Of a stretch of 25,685 nucleotides of DNA, positions 22,853-25,685 are shown piece after piece. Positions within the stretch are counted from its first letter, which is position 1. Each line of letters starts with the position of its first letter. The notes below the pieces were generated by a model. That model was not told the DNA's origin. It was given only the letters and a program-made list of their open reading frames with translations, and did no database searches. The translations under genes were made by a program, and so were the position numbers. Source of the stretch: Flavobacteriaceae bacterium (GTDB taxonomy: Bacteria > Bacteroidota > Bacteroidia > Flavobacteriales > Flavobacteriaceae); contig PAYI01000033.1 in the NCBI GenBank assembly GCA_002714815.1, forward strand, positions 58,988 to 84,672. The letters run 5' to 3'.

Positions 22853-23317
22853 ATGAAAAATACTACTGATCTATGCTGCAAAAAAATTTCTTCTAAAAAA
22901 ACATGGAAGTTTAATACCTCTGAAAATGCTTCATTTTTTACATCAATTTTGCTAATACTGGCACCTAAATGCCCTTATTGTATTCTTGCTTATTCAAGTT
23001 CAATCTTATTATTTTTAGATATTGAAACTAGTCCCTTAATGCCTATTATGAGCCACTTAAAACCATTACTTGGTGGTTTAACTCTATTAATTATTTATTT
23101 TAATTATAAAGGCAAAAAAACAATTATTTCACTTTCTCTTGGAAGTATAGCAATGATATTTCTTTTAATATCAAACTACAGTTCCCTATTAATTTTTCAA
23201 GACTGGTTGATTTATTCAATTTTTATTTTTTCAGTTTGGTATAATGCGAACTTTATATTTTTCAAAAATTTTATTTTTGGGAATATTAATCGTATTTCTA
23301 AAAAAATACATTTATAA
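22853..23317 (+). CDS. Small cysteine-bearing integral membrane protein, unknown function
   Basis: 154 residues, about four hydrophobic segments (roughly 28-53, 70-83, 90-108, 113-140). It has two cysteine pairs: LCCK (C8, C9) in the cytoplasmic-looking N terminus and PKCPYC (C40, C43) inside the first membrane segment. This layout recalls MerC/MerT-like and other metal-handling membrane proteins, but I do not recognise a definite family. It starts 2 nt after moeA, so it is part of moaA-moeA-orf. A role in metal supply for the cofactor (for example copper) is a guess from context. Its last 20 bases overlap the convergent transporter gene. Confidence 0.65.
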   Translation: MKNTTDLCCKKISSKKTWKFNTSENASFFTSILLILAPKCPYCILAYSSSILLFLDIETSPLMPIMSHLKPLLGGLTLLIIYFNYKGKKTIISLSLGSIAMIFLLISNYSSLLIFQDWLIYSIFIFSVWYNANFIFFKNFIFGNINRISKKIHL

Positions 23318-24059
23318 ATATTCTACAACCTGCCACTAAAACCAAAAGAGCGGTAAAATATCGTATTAGTTTTGGCGAAAAAAACTTTAAACTAATTCTA
23401 ATACCTAACTGACCTCCTAGGAGTACTGCAATTATTAAAAAAATTGTTTCAGGCCATTCAATAGATAAAGCACCACTTATTGATAAACCTAATAAACCCG
23501 AAATTGAATTTACTAAAATGAAAAAACTAGCCAATGAAGAAATAACAATTGGTTTATGCCACTTTAAGTGATTCAGTAATGGTGCTAAAAATATTCCACC
23601 TCCAATACCCACCATTCCTGATAAAAGGCCAATAACACCCCCTATAATGTAGGATAAATAATTAGAGTAATTTCTATAACTTTTAAGTGATTTTTTGGGG
23701 AATGTTTGATATACAAGAGCAAGGGATGAGAATATTAATATTCCTCCCAAGATTATAAAAAAAGTATCCTCTTTTAATTTGAATGAGGCACCTATAAATG
23801 CTAATGGAACACTACTTATAATAAATGGTAAAAACTTCTTAAAGTATAAATGTCCCTCTCTTAAAAACAATATGCAACTACCTGTAACTACAACCAAATT
23901 GCATAACAAAGCAGTTGTTCTGATAATGTAAAAACTAAAAAAAGTAATACTTAGTAAAGCTAAATAACTTGATCCTCCACCGAAACCAACAGAAGAATAA
24001 AGAAAAGCTATAGCAAAAAATAAAATAATTAAAATAGGGTAAGAAATAATCAATGACAT
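23298..24059 (-). CDS. TauE/SafE (sulfite exporter) family membrane protein
   Basis: 253 residues, very hydrophobic, with the two repeat signatures 'SSVGFGGGSSYLALL' (about 22-36) and 'GMVGIGGGIFLAPLL' (about 147-161) that mark the family. These proteins move sulfite, sulfonates or other small organic sulfur anions. The start overlaps the end of the MoeB-rhodanese gene by 10 nt, which ties it to sulfur steps of cofactor synthesis or to anion traffic. Direction and substrate cannot be told. Confidence 0.85.
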   Translation of the reverse strand: MSLIISYPILIILFFAIAFLYSSVGFGGGSSYLALLSITFFSFYIIRTTALLCNLVVVTGSCILFLREGHLYFKKFLPFIISSVPLAFIGASFKLKEDTFFIILGGILIFSSLALVYQTFPKKSLKSYRNYSNYLSYIIGGVIGLLSGMVGIGGGIFLAPLLNHLKWHKPIVISSLASFFILVNSISGLLGLSISGALSIEWPETIFLIIAVLLGGQLGIRISLKFFSPKLIRYFTALLVLVAGCRIFINVFF

Positions 24060-25117
24060 AATGTCTTATATTTAACAATACCTCCTATAATGCTTTTTAA
24101 TTTTACATTTGGATAATTTTCTTTTAGAATTTCTAAAGCTTTTAAACTACGTTTTCCTGTTTTACAAATAAGATATATTTCTTTACCATCTATATTAGAT
24201 TTCTCAATATCCAATATTTTATCGAAAGGAATATTTTTTGAATTATTAATACTGAAACTATTAAACTCTTCTTTCGTTCTAACATCAATAATTAGATGCT
24301 TTTTATCTGTTTGAATTTTTATAAAATCTTCACAAAGAATTGAATTACTTATATCACAATAGTTATTATTATAAGTGGTCTTTAGTTTACTTATATTCTT
24401 ATTTTTTTGGTCTATTGTGATTTTGAATTTTTGGATATTTTGAATTAATCCATCATAAATCCATAACTCACCAGACATTACATCACCTAAATCAGTTAGG
24501 ATTTTTACTGCTTCTATAGCTTGATTACAACCTACAATTCCTGGGATAATTCCAAGTACACCATTTTCATCACAATTAGGCACTTCATTTGACTCTGGCA
24601 TTTCAGGAAATAAGCATCTATATGTAGGACCATTTTTATAATTAAATACTGATAAATGACCCTCAAAGCCATATATGGCACCATAAATAAAAACCTTATT
24701 AAGTATTACGCATGCATCATTTATTAAATATCTGGTAGGAAAATTATCAGTTGCATCAACAACTAGATCAAATTTTCTAATTATCTCTATCGCATTTTTT
24801 GTGTTTAAATCAGTTCTATATGGAATTATTTTTGTCTTTGAATTTTGTTTAGAAAGCAGCTTAATTACAACATCAATCTTTTTCTTACCTAAATCATTTT
24901 CTTTATAAATTACTTGTCTTTGAAGATTATGTAATTCAATTTTATCAAACTCTACTAGTCCTAAAGTCCCAACACCCATAGCATTAAGATACTGTATAAC
25001 AGGTATGCCCAATCCTCCTAATCCAATTACAAGAACTTTTGAATTATGTAATTTTTCCTGACTTTTAACACCAAATTGTTTTAAACTTATTTGTCTTATA
25101 TATCTACTGAAGTCCAT
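24050..25117 (-). CDS. moeB: MoeB/ThiF-type adenylyltransferase with C-terminal rhodanese domain
   Basis: 355 residues, an MOCS3-like layout. The E1-like domain (1-250) has the nucleotide loop GLGGLG (32-37), 'LHNLQRQ' (62-68) and 'DATDN' (121-125). A rhodanese domain follows (about 262-355) with 'IDVRTKEEF' and active Cys318 in CKTGKRS. It would adenylate the MoaD C terminus and then donate persulfide sulfur. The zinc-binding Cys pairs of E. coli MoeB are not preserved: TYRC replaces CYRC and no second CxxC is seen. ThiS activation is an alternative role. Its start codon overlaps the mobA stop by one base. Confidence 0.87.
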   Translation of the reverse strand: MDFSRYIRQISLKQFGVKSQEKLHNSKVLVIGLGGLGIPVIQYLNAMGVGTLGLVEFDKIELHNLQRQVIYKENDLGKKKIDVVIKLLSKQNSKTKIIPYRTDLNTKNAIEIIRKFDLVVDATDNFPTRYLINDACVILNKVFIYGAIYGFEGHLSVFNYKNGPTYRCLFPEMPESNEVPNCDENGVLGIIPGIVGCNQAIEAVKILTDLGDVMSGELWIYDGLIQNIQKFKITIDQKNKNISKLKTTYNNNYCDISNSILCEDFIKIQTDKKHLIIDVRTKEEFNSFSINNSKNIPFDKILDIEKSNIDGKEIYLICKTGKRSLKALEILKENYPNVKLKSIIGGIVKYKTLCH

Positions 25118-25685
25118 CAGTTTATAATTGATTTTGCTGTTTTATATTCATCTATTGAATTAGCATTATATAAAAGTTTATCTTCTTTTGGATATATAAT
25201 TTTTATATCAGAATTAATCAAAAATTTTCTAGCGCATGAGCTTTCTGATGTCTCCATATGAATAACAGCTGATGATAATCCAGATGGCTCCCAAATTGAT
25301 ATAAGAGGTTCAGGAAGATTAGTTTCTTTAGTAGCAAGAGCTGTTGCTTTTTTTGTTACATCTCTTGATCTAACTAATAATGACAATGTTTCTTTGTTTA
25401 ATAATGGTAAATCACATGCCAATACTAACCATGCAACTTTACTATATTGATTGTGAGCAGATAAAATACCATTAAATGGGCCTCTATACTTATTTTGATC
25501 AACAATAAAAGGTTTATTGTCCAATTCATTTTTTTGATCAGATCTAACACTGAAAAACACCTTTTCACAATAGCTATTAACCAAATTAAACAAAAAATCC
25601 CTTTGGGGCATACCGTGATAATTTAACAGTCCCTTATCTTTTCCCATTCTAGAGCTTTTACCTCCTGCTAGAACTAATCCATATA
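25117..25685 (-). CDS. mobA: MobA-like molybdenum cofactor guanylyltransferase (5' end beyond the window)
   Basis: Reading the reverse strand from the window edge keeps an open frame of at least 189 residues, beginning YGLVLAGGKSSRMGKDKGLL, so the internal ATG at 25647 is not the start: it falls inside the conserved nucleotide-binding loop LAGGxSSRMGxDKxLL. Further MobA motifs are 'KYRGPFNGILSA' and 'LVLACDLPLL'. It would add GMP to molybdopterin. With the MocA-like gene at 10481-11053, the locus can make both guanine and cytosine dinucleotide forms. Only the first few codons are missing. Confidence 0.87.
   Translation of the reverse strand, partial: YGLVLAGGKSSRMGKDKGLLNYHGMPQRDFLFNLVNSYCEKVFFSVRSDQKNELDNKPFIVDQNKYRGPFNGILSAHNQYSKVAWLVLACDLPLLNKETLSLLVRSRDVTKKATALATKETNLPEPLISIWEPSGLSSAVIHMETSESSCARKFLINSDIKIIYPKEDKLLYNANSIDEYKTAKSIIN

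Noticed and set aside
25117..25647. mobA starting at ATG 25647
   Set aside because: The frame remains open to the window edge and the preceding codons encode YGLVLAGGKSSR, the conserved N terminus, so the real start is outside the window.
1..25685. Mobile element, attachment site, tRNA or CRISPR array that could mark an island border
   Set aside because: No transposase or integrase frame, no tandem spaced repeats and no tRNA-like cloverleaf were seen by eye; a tRNA or repeat search by program would be more certain.

Overview
The window looks like chromosomal DNA of an AT-rich member of the Bacteroidota, probably a marine flavobacterium. The signs are low G+C, protein composition rich in Lys/Asn/Ile, signal peptides ending in '...SAQ' or '...VYAQ', mostly weak Shine-Dalgarno sites, and a few candidate TAnnTTTG-type -7 elements. 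This placement is inferred from style and families; no rRNA or marker gene is present. I see no tRNA, rRNA, CRISPR, insertion sequence or integrase. No gene-free stretch exceeds 300 bases; the longest is 2868-3096 (229 nt).

Left part (1-6719) is cell-envelope and general function: a partial glycosyltransferase and a Stealth-family sugar-phosphate transferase (minus strand), a secreted purple-acid-phosphatase-like metallophosphoesterase, a secreted CotH-kinase-like protein, a bestrophin-like membrane protein, and a DUF885 putative metallopeptidase.

From 6853 to the right edge nearly every gene belongs to one theme: molybdenum hydroxylases and what is needed to build them. (a) 6853-10480, plus strand: a Tat-exported IorA/IorB-type molybdo-oxidoreductase followed by moaE and moaC. 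(b) 10481-18187, minus strand: coxM-coxS-coxL-coxG-coxD-coxE-coxF and a MocA-like cytidylyltransferase, an aerobic CO dehydrogenase locus. CoxL carries the form I active-site loop AYRCSFR with the Cu-ligating cysteine at residue 373, so this is predicted to be a genuine CO-oxidising enzyme. (c) 18305-19459, plus: a cysteine desulfurase. (d) 19463-20578, minus: a second XdhC/CoxI-type chaperone. (e) 20656-23317, plus: moaA, moeA and a small cysteine-bearing membrane protein. (f) 23298-25685, minus: mobA (5' end cut by the window), a MoeB/ThiF-rhodanese fusion and a TauE/SafE family transporter.

Together these predict the following flow. MoaA/MoaC make cPMP, MoaE (with a MoaD not seen here) and MoeB make molybdopterin, MoeA inserts Mo, and MocA makes the cytosine dinucleotide form. 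The desulfurase and XdhC-type proteins add and deliver the sulfido ligand, and CoxD/CoxE complete the Mo-S-Cu centre of CoxL. MoaD, MogA/MoaB and a molybdate transporter are missing from the window. A strong intrinsic terminator between coxG and coxD separates the abundant structural subunits from the maturation genes. The most notable point is a complete form I CO dehydrogenase plus a nearly complete cofactor pathway packed into one 19-kb block of alternating operons in an apparent flavobacterium.
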